Source: Anaerolineae bacterium (GTDB lineage: Bacteria; Chloroflexota; Anaerolineae; Aggregatilineales; UBA2796). From it: a stretch of 64,000 bases of DNA. The notes below the pieces were generated by a model, which saw only the letters and a program-made list of their open reading frames with translations, was not told the origin of the DNA and did not search any database. Where the stretch lies: the NCBI GenBank assembly GCA_019637555.1, contig JAHBVK010000013.1, positions 54,583 through 118,582 of the forward strand, read 5' to 3'. This document shows, in pieces, positions 1 through 9,252 of the stretch; position 1 is the first letter of the stretch; every line of letters begins with the position of its first letter. A program made the translations under genes and the position numbers.

Positions 1-135
1 ATCCCGACTGGTCGCTTAGCGGACAATTCGTGGTGGAAAACTAACTATAATGGCTCGTGGATTCAAACCAGCACGTTTGGCGGTTCCGCATCCGTCAGCG
101 GGAATTGCAACAATCTACCCATTGTTTCGCCGTGA
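1..135 (+). CDS. C-terminal end of a secreted SH3b-domain protein (partial)
   Basis: Frame 1 is open from the first base and stops with TGA at 133-135, giving 44 residues. The fragment has W-W, G-S-W-I-Q and an S-G-N-C-x-x-L-P tail. This resembles the last strands and disulfide tail of bacterial SH3 (SH3b) domains in secreted Chloroflexota proteins. The start lies outside the window. Only the end of the last repeat is seen, so the overall protein and its function are unknown. Confidence 0.5.
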   Translation: MPTGRLADNSWWKTNYNGSWIQTSTFGGSASVSGNCNNLPIVSP

Positions 136-166
136 TCTGACTAATGAATCGCTAGACTAAGGAAGT

Positions 167-206
167 AAAGAGGGTTGATTGCGTATGAACGCAATCAACC
201 CTCTTT
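167..206. terminator. Bidirectional intrinsic terminator
   Basis: Perfect 18-bp inverted repeat (167-184 with 189-206) and a 4-base loop. The base of the stem is A-rich on the left and T-rich on the right. It lies between the convergent SH3b gene end (+) and aapP end (-), so it can stop transcription from both sides. Confidence 0.85.
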
Positions 207-229
207 GTTATGCCTATGATGGATGGCGA

Positions 230-997
230 TTAGCGCGTAATGATCTGACTGATAAACTTCTTCGAGCGCGGCTTTTTCGCGTCAGTAAAGATGGCTTCTG
301 GTGTGCCTTCTTCGATAATCTCGCCCTGATCCATGAAGATCACACGGCTGGCAACCTCGCGGGCGAAACCCATCTCATGGGTAACACAGAGCATGGTCAA
401 ACCCGATTGCGCCAACTCACGCATTACATCTAGTACTTCCTTGATCATCTCAGGATCGAGGGCACTGGTTGGCTCATCAAAGAGCATGATCTTGGGCTGC
501 ATCGCCAGCGCGCGGGCAATGGCAACTCGCTGCTGCTGCCCGCCGGAAAGCTGTCCCGGAAACTTATGAGCCTGCTCAGGAATTTGCACACGCTCTAGCA
601 GTTCCATCGCTGTTTTCTCCGCTTCAAGGCGCGGACGGCGGCGCACCCAGATCGGGGCGAGCGTGATGTTCTGCATCACGGTCAGGTGAGGAAAGAGGTT
701 GAAACTCTGAAAAACCATGCCGATCTCAGAGCGAATCGCGGCGATGTTACGCACATCGTTGTTCAAGGTGATGCCGTCAACGATGATCTCGCCACGCTCA
801 TGCTCTTCCAGTCGGTTAATAGTGCGAACGAGGGTTGATTTCCCTGATCCCGAGGGTCCAACGATTACCACCACTTCACCGCGCTGTACTTCCATATTGA
901 TACCGCGCAGCGCATGGTAGTCTCCATACCATTTGTGCACATCACGGGCGATGATGATCGGTCCTTGCTCGTTAGTCGCTTTGTTTTGTTCCGTCAT
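230..997 (-). CDS. aapP: Polar amino-acid ABC transporter ATP-binding protein (AapP/GlnQ type)
   Basis: 255 residues. It hydrolyses ATP to drive amino-acid import through the two permeases encoded just upstream. Walker [10 protein letters not shown] lies near residue 47-55, the signature [15 protein letters not shown] is in the second half, Walker B is [14 protein letters not shown], and the H-loop is in CVTHEMGFA. The length and [11 protein letters not shown] match the GlnQ/HisP/AapP subfamily. The ATG sits 1 base after the permease stop, with an AGCAGGG ribosome site inside the permease end, so translation is coupled. It is the last gene of the J-Q-M-P operon. The substrate cannot be read from this subunit. 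Confidence 0.93.
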   Translation of the reverse strand: MTEQNKATNEQGPIIIARDVHKWYGDYHALRGINMEVQRGEVVVIVGPSGSGKSTLVRTINRLEEHERGEIIVDGITLNNDVRNIAAIRSEIGMVFQSFNLFPHLTVMQNITLAPIWVRRRPRLEAEKTAMELLERVQIPEQAHKFPGQLSGGQQQRVAIARALAMQPKIMLFDEPTSALDPEMIKEVLDVMRELAQSGLTMLCVTHEMGFAREVASRVIFMDQGEIIEEGTPEAIFTDAKKPRSKKFISQIITR

Positions 998-998
998 G

Positions 999-2426
999 TT
1001 ATCCCTGCTTCAATAACCTGTTCAGCCGTCCCGATCCCGAACGCTCTAACTGACGTGCAGCGTAGGACATTCCATATGAGAAGATGAAGTAAACGACGAA
1101 GACGAAGACGTAAGCCTCACGGCGACGCTCCTGAAACTGTGCCTGCGCGGTGATGCTCTGCGCCGTGCCGAGCAGATCGAGCAGCCCAACGATCACCACG
1201 AGCGAAGTATCCTTGAAAATAGTAATGAACTGCCCTACCAGCGCCGGAATAACCAGACGCAGTGCCTGAGGCAAGGTAATAAATAGTGTTGCCAGTGCTG
1301 GATTTAAGCCTAACGCCTTCGCCGCTTCCAATTGTCCTGTTGGCAGCGCCTGCAGTCCTCCACGCACGATCTCTGCGATATAAGCGGCTTCGAACAGAGT
1401 CATCCCTACCATCGCGCGAATCAATGGATCGACGCTGACGCCAGCAAGTGCCAAGGGCACGATCAAACTGGCAGTGAAGAACACAGTCACCAGCGGTATG
1501 CCACGCATAAATTCAATAAAAACTACGCAGAACAGCTTGATGATGGGATAGTTGCCCTGCGCTGCCCACCACTGACCGATCACCTTGAACCAGTTCAGCG
1601 GATTGAGAAACCACCAACGCGGCAGTTTGATCCGTCGTGGCGTGCCACCCCCGGACACACGCCCTAACGCTAAGAGAATGCCTAGCGGAAAAGAGAACAC
1701 GATGGTGACGAATGCCAGCATAAAGGTGAGCAGCAAGCCACCCCACTGATTAGTGGGTACGAGCGGCAGCAGTGTGGACTCGCGGCTGACGCCAGAAACA
1801 AGGATGAACACAAGGGGTATCAACAGAAACCACAGAATCATCACTATTCGGGTCGTCAGCTTGCGGTTAGCCGATTTCGCGCCACGTCCCAGCACATAGC
1901 CCATGATCAGCACTGCAATCAGCGCCGCAACAGGCACTTTCACAATATCCAGCAGAGGGATTAAATTATCACCGAGATAGCGCCCGAATGTTGATCCTTC
2001 TGCGATCATCACCCGATCGAGCTGCGGCAGGAAGAACAGCAGTAGTAGCGCTACGCCGAAGGCGATGATGTTACTGAGGAACAAACGTCCCCATAGACCC
2101 CAACTGACACCCGCTAACAAAGTAATGCAGCCAACACTAGCGATCAACCGCCACCCCTGATCGACGGGATATAACCCGCGCATCAAGAGCTGAATGTTTT
2201 GCGTGACTACTGCCCACTGCGCCTGTGAGGTAACCCATGTGAAGAACTGAACACCTAGCGATACAGCCACATAGCCGACGAACAATGTCAGCAAAGTGTC
2301 CAGCCACGTGCGAAAGAGATTCTTCCGTAGCCACGCCAACATCCCCTTATCAGTAGGAGGGCGCTGCACCGCAGCGGCGGCTATGGGTTGTTCTTGTGGC
2401 TGTGGCGAGGTTGTAGTGGTGGACAT
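999..2426 (-). CDS. aapM: Polar amino-acid ABC transporter permease (AapM type)
   Basis: 475 residues, long for this family because of a Pro/Gln-rich cytoplasmic N-terminus and extra membrane segments before the transport domain. The C-terminal half carries the His/Glu/Gln-type permease domain with the EAA loop [20 protein letters not shown], which contacts the ATPase, and the preceding [18 protein letters not shown]. Gene order J-Q-M-P and the long N-terminal extension match the AapQM (general L-amino-acid) permease pair rather than the short GlnP type. It lies 17 bases downstream of aapQ. Confidence 0.88.
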   Translation of the reverse strand: MSTTTTSPQPQEQPIAAAAVQRPPTDKGMLAWLRKNLFRTWLDTLLTLFVGYVAVSLGVQFFTWVTSQAQWAVVTQNIQLLMRGLYPVDQGWRLIASVGCITLLAGVSWGLWGRLFLSNIIAFGVALLLLFFLPQLDRVMIAEGSTFGRYLGDNLIPLLDIVKVPVAALIAVLIMGYVLGRGAKSANRKLTTRIVMILWFLLIPLVFILVSGVSRESTLLPLVPTNQWGGLLLTFMLAFVTIVFSFPLGILLALGRVSGGGTPRRIKLPRWWFLNPLNWFKVIGQWWAAQGNYPIIKLFCVVFIEFMRGIPLVTVFFTASLIVPLALAGVSVDPLIRAMVGMTLFEAAYIAEIVRGGLQALPTGQLEAAKALGLNPALATLFITLPQALRLVIPALVGQFITIFKDTSLVVIVGLLDLLGTAQSITAQAQFQERRREAYVFVFVVYFIFSYGMSYAARQLERSGSGRLNRLLKQG

Positions 2427-2443
2427 AGTTGTAGTACCTTGCC

Positions 2444-3628
2444 TCAGCGAACTTTGAACTGAGCACGTTGGTTAATTAGGTTCATCAGGAAAGCGGTGAA
2501 CAGATCAAGGGTCAAATACAGCACGATCACGATCACGACGACAGGGACAGTTTGACCGGACTCGAAGCCGATCTTCCCGACGCCAAAAATGTCTGCGTAA
2601 CCGACCACAGCGCCGAGGCTTGAATTCTTGATCAGGTTCAGATACTGGTTCGTGAGTGGCGGAATAGCAACGCGGAACGCCTGCGGCAGCACGATCAGAC
2701 GCAACGTCTGAAAATAACCGAAACCCTGTGACCGTGCTGCTTCCCACTGACCATTGGGCACACTCTGAATGCCGCTGCGGATGATCTCTGCTACGAATGC
2801 CGATGTATACAACACCAAGCCGAGGGTGATCGAACTAAAGGCGATACTGACGACAACGCCAACCTGCGGGTTATAACGCGGTCCGAGCAGTTCCGGATAG
2901 CTGACAGCATACGGACGCAAGATAATCCAGCTGAGAATGGCAGCGGCTAGCAGGAGTCCAGCGCCTAATTCAAAGGCGTAAGTACGCTTACCCGTCTCGA
3001 TCTGAATACGCCGCCGCGTGCGCCAGATAATGAAGCCAATGACACCGGCGACGAGAACGAGAATTGTCCACACTGCGGTGCTATCAGTGGGCCACAACCC
3101 CGGCATGGCAAAGCCGCGCACACTGATATAACTCGGTCCGGGCAGCACAATGGATTCTTGCGCGCGGGGCAGCGAGAGGAAGATAGCGTAGATAAAGACA
3201 AGCTGCACCAGCAGAGGCGTATTCTGCATAATCTCGATGTAGATCGTCGCCAACGTGCGGATAAGCCAATTAGTAGAAAGTCGCGCGATGCCGACGAGCA
3301 CGCCGAAAATCGTGGTCAAGATCAAGCCGATGACGACCACGCGCAGGGTGTTGATGACGCCGATAAGGAAGGCATGAGCGAAGGAATCTTGCGCTACATG
3401 CGGATTATTCACTAACCCTTCGCTGATCTGCATATTAGAAGGATTGTCGAGGAAGTCGAAACTAGGGGTCAATCCGATCCGCTGCAACCCAATCCGCCCG
3501 TTATTGATCAACACGGCAAAGAGCAGAGTCATACCGATTAGAAAGACAAGTTGAATGAGCGTGCGGATGACCCGAATGTCGGTAATGGAAAGCTTGGGCG
3601 AGGCTGGCGAGGATGTAGGTGCAGTCAT
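2444..3628 (-). CDS. aapQ: Polar amino-acid ABC transporter permease (AapQ type)
   Basis: About 394 residues starting M-T-A-P-T-S-S-P at the ATG read from 3628. The open frame extends upstream to 3850, but that part overlaps aapJ and reads as non-coding, so the later start was chosen. There is an N-terminal membrane segment (LIQLVFLIGMTLLFAVLI), then several more. The EAA loop is EAARSQGFGYFQTLRLIVLP, preceded by EIIRSGIQSVPNGQW. It should form a heterodimer with the neighbouring AapM-type permease in the inner membrane. Confidence 0.88.
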   Translation of the reverse strand: MTAPTSSPASPKLSITDIRVIRTLIQLVFLIGMTLLFAVLINNGRIGLQRIGLTPSFDFLDNPSNMQISEGLVNNPHVAQDSFAHAFLIGVINTLRVVVIGLILTTIFGVLVGIARLSTNWLIRTLATIYIEIMQNTPLLVQLVFIYAIFLSLPRAQESIVLPGPSYISVRGFAMPGLWPTDSTAVWTILVLVAGVIGFIIWRTRRRIQIETGKRTYAFELGAGLLLAAAILSWIILRPYAVSYPELLGPRYNPQVGVVVSIAFSSITLGLVLYTSAFVAEIIRSGIQSVPNGQWEAARSQGFGYFQTLRLIVLPQAFRVAIPPLTNQYLNLIKNSSLGAVVGYADIFGVGKIGFESGQTVPVVVIVIVLYLTLDLFTAFLMNLINQRAQFKVR

Positions 3629-3674
3629 AAAGTAGCTTCTTGAAAATCGGACTGTTTGCAGTAGATAAAGCAAC

Positions 3675-3704
3675 CCCCCCTGGATGAGATTCAACCAGAG
3701 GGGG
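3675..3704 (-). terminator. Attenuating hairpin between aapJ and aapQ
   Basis: Inverted repeat CCAGAGGGGG/CCCCCCTGG with one bulged base and a loop of about 11 bases, just after the binding-protein gene. Such hairpins often terminate partially or protect the upstream mRNA, so that binding protein exceeds permease. The T-run is weak. Confidence 0.55.
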
Positions 3705-3725
3705 CAACTTGTTGAGGTTGATGAT

Positions 3726-4769
3726 TTAACGGTAAGGTGGCGCGTACAGTAGACCACCATTGGTCCACAGCGCGTTGATGCCACGCTCCAGACCGAGCGG
3801 CGTGCTAGGACCGAGGTTGCGATCAAAGATTTCGGCGTAGTTGCCGACATTCTTGACGATGTTGTATGCCCAGTCTGCGCTCAAGCCGAACTGCTTGTAC
3901 AGTTCACCGTCAACGCCCAGCAGACGCTTCAGTTCGGGGTCGGCAGTTGTCGCCTTAATGTCATCGACATTTGCGGAAGTAACGCCCTTTTCCTCGAAGA
4001 TGAAGGTGGCGTAAACAACCCAGCGCACTACATCCAACCACTTGCTGTCGCCAGCCTTGACGGCAGGACCCAGCGGTTCCTTGGTCAAGTTGAAGGGCAG
4101 GATCGTCCAGTTTGCGCCATCGGCAGCGATGGAACGACGACCCGCTAGCTGCGAACGGTCAGAGGTAACAGCGTCGCAAGCACCACTTTCAAACGATGAG
4201 TACACCTGATCAGCAGCATCGAAGGTGGTTAGAGTGAAGGTGGTGTTGACAGCAGCTAATGCCTCGCTGATCGCGGTAGCGTTGGTTGTGCCCGTGATCG
4301 CACAGATGGTCAGACCGGCGAAATCTTCCAGTTTGGTCAGATTGTCCGCCGTGCGCACCATGATCGTCGAAGCGTCAAAGTAGGTAGTAGGGGCGAAATC
4401 CGCGCCCTCCTGAGTATCACGACCAGCCGTGAAGGTGGTATTGCGGATCAGCACATCAATCTCACCAGCGACCAGCTTGGGGAAGCGGTCAGCAGCGGCT
4501 GCGATGGGGATAAACTCCACTTTCGTGGGATCGCCAAACAGTGCGGCTGCCAATGCGCGGCAGAAATCGGGATCAAAGCCCTTGAAGGTATCGCCATCAA
4601 GGAAACCGAAACCAGGAACGCTAGGATTGACGCCGCATTTCACGGACCCGTTCGCCAGCACGGTATCCAGCAGGCTTCCTTGCGCCTTGGCTGTATTCGG
4701 CGCAAATGCAGCACCGAGCAGCACAACGACCATCAACAAAGCGAACACTTTTCCAAAGCGTGCAGACAT
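3726..4769 (-). CDS. aapJ: Periplasmic amino-acid-binding protein (AapJ type)
   Basis: 347 residues with a Sec signal peptide (hydrophobic core VFALLMVVVLLGAAFA, cleavage likely after AKA at about 29). The mature part is an SBP_bac_3 (family 3) solute-binding protein. It has V-K-C-G-V-N near the start, F-K-G-F-D-P-D-F-C-R-A-L-A-A, a central RNTTFTAGRD segment, and SDRSQLAGRR, as in the AapJ/BztA general amino-acid binders. AAGGAGAG precedes the ATG by a few bases. It is the first gene of the importer operon. Ligand is probably a broad set of L-amino acids, by family only. Confidence 0.9.
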   Translation of the reverse strand: MSARFGKVFALLMVVVLLGAAFAPNTAKAQGSLLDTVLANGSVKCGVNPSVPGFGFLDGDTFKGFDPDFCRALAAALFGDPTKVEFIPIAAAADRFPKLVAGEIDVLIRNTTFTAGRDTQEGADFAPTTYFDASTIMVRTADNLTKLEDFAGLTICAITGTTNATAISEALAAVNTTFTLTTFDAADQVYSSFESGACDAVTSDRSQLAGRRSIAADGANWTILPFNLTKEPLGPAVKAGDSKWLDVVRWVVYATFIFEEKGVTSANVDDIKATTADPELKRLLGVDGELYKQFGLSADWAYNIVKNVGNYAEIFDRNLGPSTPLGLERGINALWTNGGLLYAPPYR

Positions 4770-5068
4770 GAAGCTCTCCTTATTGCTTATGTAGATGGGG
4801 CTGGTGTTTTGTTGGTGTGGGTGTCAATTGGCAGCCCGCATCAGCAGAGGTAGACGAAGGGAGTTTAACATTAGGGTACAGAGGTGTCAAAAGCAGGGAA
4901 GCGCGGACACCGCTCCGCTGCTAGAATTCCGTGTTGTTGAGCGTAGTTCTGGCAACATATAGGTCAAGGTGACGAAAATAATCTCGTTGCCCCTTTTTGT
5001 TAACAGAACCCTCCCCCTGACTCCGAAACTCTTGTACAATGCAGTTCCCCGCAGTTTCAGGAGGCATG
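4770..5068. other. Divergent intergenic region
   Basis: About 300 bases between aapJ (-) and the ABC exporter (+). It must hold both promoters. A TACAAT hexamer at 5035-5040 is a possible -10 for the exporter, but no convincing -35 was found. No gene or RNA structure was recognised. Confidence 0.4.
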
Positions 5069-6913
5069 ATGGCGCTTCGATTACAGAGTCCCGCTGATGC
5101 TCCAGCGCGTAGTCAAATAAGAGATCGTTCACTACTCCTTTTACTTTTACGCTTTTTGTCTCCCTACAAGTGGCACTTTGCCATTGTGTTCGTGCTGCTC
5201 TTATGTGTGACGGGGCTTTCGCTGCTGCCTCCACTGCTGATTAAGTTCGCGGTTGACGGTCCCATCCAACAGGCGTATAGCAATCAGCTGACCAATGAAC
5301 AGGCGCTGCGCGAACTTCTGCCTTATGGTCTTGGCTATTTTGGCGTGATTATGGTGACGTTCATCTTGCGCCTGTCTTTCACTTACGTCTTGCAATGGGC
5401 TGGTCAAAGCGCATTGGTAGATTTACGCCAGACGCTCTTTCAGCACATCCTTAAGCAGGATATGCGCTTCTTCAACAACACACCTGTCGGTCAGATCGTC
5501 TCGCGTCTGTCTAACGACATTGAGGCGCTGACCGAATTGCTCTCCACCAGCATTGTGATGGTATTGACCAATAGCGTCACCTTAATCGGCATTATCGGCG
5601 TTATGCTGGCGCTCAACTGGCGTTTGGCGCTGCTCAGTCTGGTGATCATGCCTATCGTCCTAGCAATCACGGTAGTCATTCGTAAGCGCATTCGCGATGC
5701 AGCAAACACCTATCACAAACTTGTGGCGGAGCTGCTGGCGTACATCAACGAGCAGTTTAACGGCATGTTGATCGTGCAGCTATTTGGTCGCCAACGCGTC
5801 AGCCGGGAGGAGTTTGCCGAACTGAATGAGCGTTATCGGCATACACATCTACAAATTCGCGACTTGTACACCTATTATGCAGCGGCGCTGCAATTACTCA
5901 CGTCGATTGGACTGGGTATTCTGCTCTATGGCGGTGGCAACGGTGTACTGGCAGGATGGGCAACACTCGGCGTTCTGATCTCGTTCATCCAGTATATCCA
6001 GCGCATTTGGGACCCGATCCTCAATCTCGCAGAGCAAATCTCACAGATTCAAACGGCGCTCGGCGCAGGTGAGCGTATTGCGCGGATGCTGGAAGTGAAG
6101 CCGGAGATCATCGAATCCCCTGATCCAAAGACGATCATTGAGTTTCGCGGCAGGATCGACATCGAGCATGTTACCTTCAGTTATGATGCGGGCACGCCTG
6201 TGCTGCGTGATGTCGATATTCATATTCCAGCCGGACAATCGGTTGCGGTCGTCGGACCGACGGGCGCTGGCAAGACCTCGCTGGTGGGCTTGCTTTCGCG
6301 CTTTTATGATGTGCAGCAAGGACGCATTCTGATCGATGGTGTCAATATCCGCGATTTAAGAGTCAAAGATTTGCGACGTTACGTCACAGTTGTGCCGCAG
6401 ACGCCGTATTGCTTTGACGGCACGATTGCGGATAACCTACGACTGTTCGATCCCACGATCACGCGGGAAAAGATGATCGAAGCGGCGGAGATGGCTTGCG
6501 CTGCACCATTCATTGAACGCTTGCCTGATTCTTATGACTACATGCTGCTGCCCGGCGGTGCGAATCTCTCGCATGGGCAGAGACAGCTATTAGCGTTGGC
6601 ACGGGCGCTGCTGCACAATCCCGATGGTATTCTAGTGCTGGATGAAGCCACTAGCAACATTGATACAGAAACCGAGGCGTTGATCCAGCTTGGCTTGCAG
6701 CGCGTGCTCAAAAACCGCACCAGCGTGGTGATCGCCCATCGTCTCAGCACGATCCGTGAAGTAGATCGCATTTTGGTACTACAGCGTGGGCGGGTGGTTG
6801 AAGATGGCAATCATGAGCAGTTGTTAGCGCTTGGTGGTGTCTATGCTCGGCTACATCGTCAGCAGTACTTGCACGGCGGCGAAAGTGGTCAGGAATCAAT
6901 AGCGGCGAGGTAA
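5069..6913 (+). CDS. ABC exporter half-transporter (membrane domain fused to ATPase)
   Basis: About 615 residues. AGGAGG at 5059-5064 sits before two adjacent ATGs (5066 and 5069), and the second has the better spacing. The longer frame from 5039 has no ribosome site. The N-terminal half is a six-helix ABC type-1 exporter domain. The C-terminal half carries Walker A GPTGAGKTS, the signature LSHGQRQLLALARALL (His replaces the usual second Gly), Walker B ILVLDEATSNID and the H-loop VVIAHRLST. It works as a dimer. No partner half-transporter is adjacent and nothing nearby shows the substrate. MsbA/LmrA-like multidrug or lipid export is the usual guess. Confidence 0.88.
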   Translation: MALRLQSPADAPARSQIRDRSLLLLLLRFLSPYKWHFAIVFVLLLCVTGLSLLPPLLIKFAVDGPIQQAYSNQLTNEQALRELLPYGLGYFGVIMVTFILRLSFTYVLQWAGQSALVDLRQTLFQHILKQDMRFFNNTPVGQIVSRLSNDIEALTELLSTSIVMVLTNSVTLIGIIGVMLALNWRLALLSLVIMPIVLAITVVIRKRIRDAANTYHKLVAELLAYINEQFNGMLIVQLFGRQRVSREEFAELNERYRHTHLQIRDLYTYYAAALQLLTSIGLGILLYGGGNGVLAGWATLGVLISFIQYIQRIWDPILNLAEQISQIQTALGAGERIARMLEVKPEIIESPDPKTIIEFRGRIDIEHVTFSYDAGTPVLRDVDIHIPAGQSVAVVGPTGAGKTSLVGLLSRFYDVQQGRILIDGVNIRDLRVKDLRRYVTVVPQTPYCFDGTIADNLRLFDPTITREKMIEAAEMACAAPFIERLPDSYDYMLLPGGANLSHGQRQLLALARALLHNPDGILVLDEATSNIDTETEALIQLGLQRVLKNRTSVVIAHRLSTIREVDRILVLQRGRVVEDGNHEQLLALGGVYARLHRQQYLHGGESGQESIAAR

Positions 6914-6925
6914 TGCCTCGCCGCT
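6901..6925. terminator. Hairpin overlapping the exporter stop codon
   Basis: Perfect 10-bp stem (6901-6910 with 6916-6925) around a 5-base loop that contains the exporter's TAA. It separates two convergent genes. A T-run is weak on both strands. Confidence 0.5.
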
Positions 6926-6959
6926 GTAAAGTTGTTTCAAGATAGACTGCCGACCACTT

Positions 6960-8957
6960 TTAAGCCGTTGGGGTCAGTTCCTGTTGTTCCGGCTCCCGTT
7001 TCGTGTCTTCTGCGTCATCTTCCTCATGCGTGTGAATCCGATAGGGAACAGTAGTAAACACGACGTTTTCCATGCGGCTGAAGATCAGGTTCAGGATCAG
7101 CGAACTGTTGGAATGCAGAGCCTGCTCCCAGAAGGTATCCATTGCTAGATGACCGACAATGATATGGACAAAGCAGCTTGGCTCTTGCTTTTGGATGTCC
7201 TCAATGTAGTCAGCAATAGGCTCTGCTAGCAAGCGGTAAGGCGATTGTAGGATGAGAAGCTCGCCCTCACCGATACGTTCATTCCATTTCTGCTCCACTT
7301 TCAGCGCCTTTTCAGGGTTAACCGCCACATGGATTGCCTTCCACGGGTGGCGCAAAGACTTAGCCACATTAACAAGTCGCGCAGTTTCACGGTGGACATC
7401 ATCGATCAAGATGATTGTCTGTACGGTACGCGGCTTGGTATCAGGGCGACTGCCAGCCAGACTCAATTCATGCGCCACTGACTTATAGTGATGATGAATC
7501 TTGAAGAACACCAGCACCAGTAAAGGAATCAAGATGACGATGAACCAGGCACCATGCGTAAACTTGGTGATAGCAAAAATCACCATGACCACGAAGGTAC
7601 AGATCGCGCCGATGAGGCTGATTATCTGCTTTCTGTGCCAGTGAGGATCATACTTCATGACCGTCTCTAACCCTTGAATTTCCTCACCGGGTTTCAGCTT
7701 GCCTACCCGCCCCATATGGATGTACATACCGTACTGCGACATAGTGAAGCTGAGGAACACGCCAATGGCATACAAGGGTATCAAGGTCGTCGTACTTGCA
7801 TTACCAATGATCACAAGCAGCGCAGCCGCTAGTGACAGGAACAAGATGCCCCACGAGAACACTAAGCGCCCACCGCGATTGGTCAACTGGCGCGGTAGGA
7901 AGCCATCCGCCGCAATTAATGCCGCCAGACGCGGGAAGTCCGCATAGCTGGTGTTCGCTGCCATCAACAGGATCAGCGCCGTGCCACCCAGCAGCAGGAA
8001 GTGCATCATTGAGTTCGCGCCGAACACACTGCGTCCCAACTGCGAAATCACCGTTTCGTGTTCGCTGGGAATGGCGTGGATGTTCACCGCTAGTACCGTG
8101 ATACCGATGAACAGCACGATCAGTACGCTGCTCATGACCACTAGAGTCTTGGCTGCGTTCTTACTGCGTGGTTCATGGAATGCCTGAATGCCGTTGGAAA
8201 TTGCTTCGATTCCTGTTAGCGCTGTACAACCACTGGAGAACGCACGGAGGATCAGGAAAATGAACGCTCCTGCAGCTTCCGGCGTTACTAGCGATTCACC
8301 TAGGTGCGGCACAATTTCAACACTGTCAGGCGGGATTACACCTAGGGAACCACCTAACAAGCGCACAAATCCAGCAGCTAAGGTCAGCAGCATCACACCG
8401 AGGAAGAAGTAAGTTGGAATAGCGAAGATCGTTCCACTTTCCTTCACGCCTCGCAGATTTACCAGCGTCATCAAGCCAATCACAGCGACAGCGATGTGAA
8501 CGCGCAACGGCGCCAATTCTGGAAAGAATGAGGTGATTTGCGCTACACCAGCAGAAATACTTACCGCTACTGTCAGGATGTAGTCGGTCAGCAGCGCTGC
8601 ACCAGCGACCTGAGCTGGGGTCTCGCCCAAGTTATCGCGTGCCACAATATATGCACCACCACCGTTCGGGTAGGCGAAAATCGTCTGCCGGTAGGAGATG
8701 GTCACGATTGCCAACAGAATGCTAATAGCAATAGCTATTGGAATGGCTATTGCTAGGATATTTCCTTGAGTTTGCCAGATCGCCGTCGAGCCAATGGCAG
8801 CGATTGACAGGATTACCAGAATTTCTTGTGTAGCGTAAGCAGTGGACGAAAGCGCATCTGATGCGAATACCGCCAAGCCGACTCTCTTGGAGATTGCTTG
8901 ATGCGGAAGGTCTTTCGTTGCCAGTGGCTTACCCAGTAGCAAGTGCCCGAGATTCAT
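6960..8957 (-). CDS. kimA: KimA-like potassium importer (APC/KUP-type permease)
   Basis: 665 residues from an ATG preceded by AGAGGAAG. A longer frame to 9029 has no ribosome site. Start L-L-L-G-K-P-L, then SDALSSTAYATQEIL, YPNGGGAYIVARDNLG, DYILTVAVSISAGVAQITS, FSSGCTALTGIEAISNGI and LAANTSY follow the B. subtilis KimA (YdaO) sequence closely. There are twelve membrane segments, then a cytosolic domain of about 150 residues ending in TVPYRIH. In KimA this domain binds c-di-AMP, which inhibits uptake. The expected role is high-affinity proton-coupled K+ uptake. The upstream region has phased direct repeats and a hairpin, described separately. Confidence 0.82.
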   Translation of the reverse strand: MNLGHLLLGKPLATKDLPHQAISKRVGLAVFASDALSSTAYATQEILVILSIAAIGSTAIWQTQGNILAIAIPIAIAISILLAIVTISYRQTIFAYPNGGGAYIVARDNLGETPAQVAGAALLTDYILTVAVSISAGVAQITSFFPELAPLRVHIAVAVIGLMTLVNLRGVKESGTIFAIPTYFFLGVMLLTLAAGFVRLLGGSLGVIPPDSVEIVPHLGESLVTPEAAGAFIFLILRAFSSGCTALTGIEAISNGIQAFHEPRSKNAAKTLVVMSSVLIVLFIGITVLAVNIHAIPSEHETVISQLGRSVFGANSMMHFLLLGGTALILLMAANTSYADFPRLAALIAADGFLPRQLTNRGGRLVFSWGILFLSLAAALLVIIGNASTTTLIPLYAIGVFLSFTMSQYGMYIHMGRVGKLKPGEEIQGLETVMKYDPHWHRKQIISLIGAICTFVVMVIFAITKFTHGAWFIVILIPLLVLVFFKIHHHYKSVAHELSLAGSRPDTKPRTVQTIILIDDVHRETARLVNVAKSLRHPWKAIHVAVNPEKALKVEQKWNERIGEGELLILQSPYRLLAEPIADYIEDIQKQEPSCFVHIIVGHLAMDTFWEQALHSNSSLILNLIFSRMENVVFTTVPYRIHTHEEDDAEDTKREPEQQELTPTA

Positions 8958-9019
8958 AATCTTCCTCTGTGTCTGGCGCTTTGAGTTGAGAGAACATAGC
9001 CAGACGGACTCATAGTTTG

Positions 9020-9049
9020 GGGCACGCACCCATCTGTGGATACGTGCCC
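9020..9049 (-). promoter_or_regulatory. Stable hairpin in the kimA leader
   Basis: A 12-bp stem (two wobble pairs on the RNA) with a 6-base loop lies about 60-90 bases upstream of the kimA ATG. No T-run follows. It may be a leader RNA element. The sequence does not show the conserved core of the ydaO (c-di-AMP) riboswitch. Confidence 0.4.
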
Positions 9050-9078
9050 GAATTTCACCTATATCAGTCTACGGTGGG

Positions 9079-9095
9079 ATCAAGAAAGTATCAAG
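9079..9095 (-). promoter_or_regulatory. Paired ATCAAG direct repeat (proximal copy)
   Basis: ATCAAG at 9079-9084 and again at 9090-9095, exactly 11 bp apart (CTTGAT on the kimA sense strand). One-turn phased hexamers are typical of OmpR/PhoB/KdpE-type response regulators. The pair lies 122-138 bp upstream of kimA. Confidence 0.45.
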
Positions 9096-9190
9096 ATGGA
9101 AGCATTAGTATTAAGTCACAATTCGCCCACTTTTAGGGAAACCTCCCAAAAAATGGGGGCTTGTATTTATCATTGTGAACAAATTGAGGG

Positions 9191-9207
9191 ATCAAGAAAT
9201 GATCAAG
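9191..9207 (-). promoter_or_regulatory. Paired ATCAAG direct repeat (distal copy)
   Basis: ATCAAG at 9191-9196 and 9202-9207, again 11 bp apart, in a context (GGATCAAGAAA) almost identical to the proximal copy 112 bp away. TTGATC on the minus strand is followed after about 17 bases by TGATAA, so it may overlap a -35 element. Confidence 0.45.
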
Positions 9208-9252
9208 ACGGTTAGGTCAATACTCCGCAAGTACCGTCCTGATCATGATGTA

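Noticed and set aside
8958..9252. ydaO-type c-di-AMP riboswitch upstream of kimA
   Set aside because: The conserved core sequences of that riboswitch class could not be found. Only a simple hairpin and direct repeats are visible.
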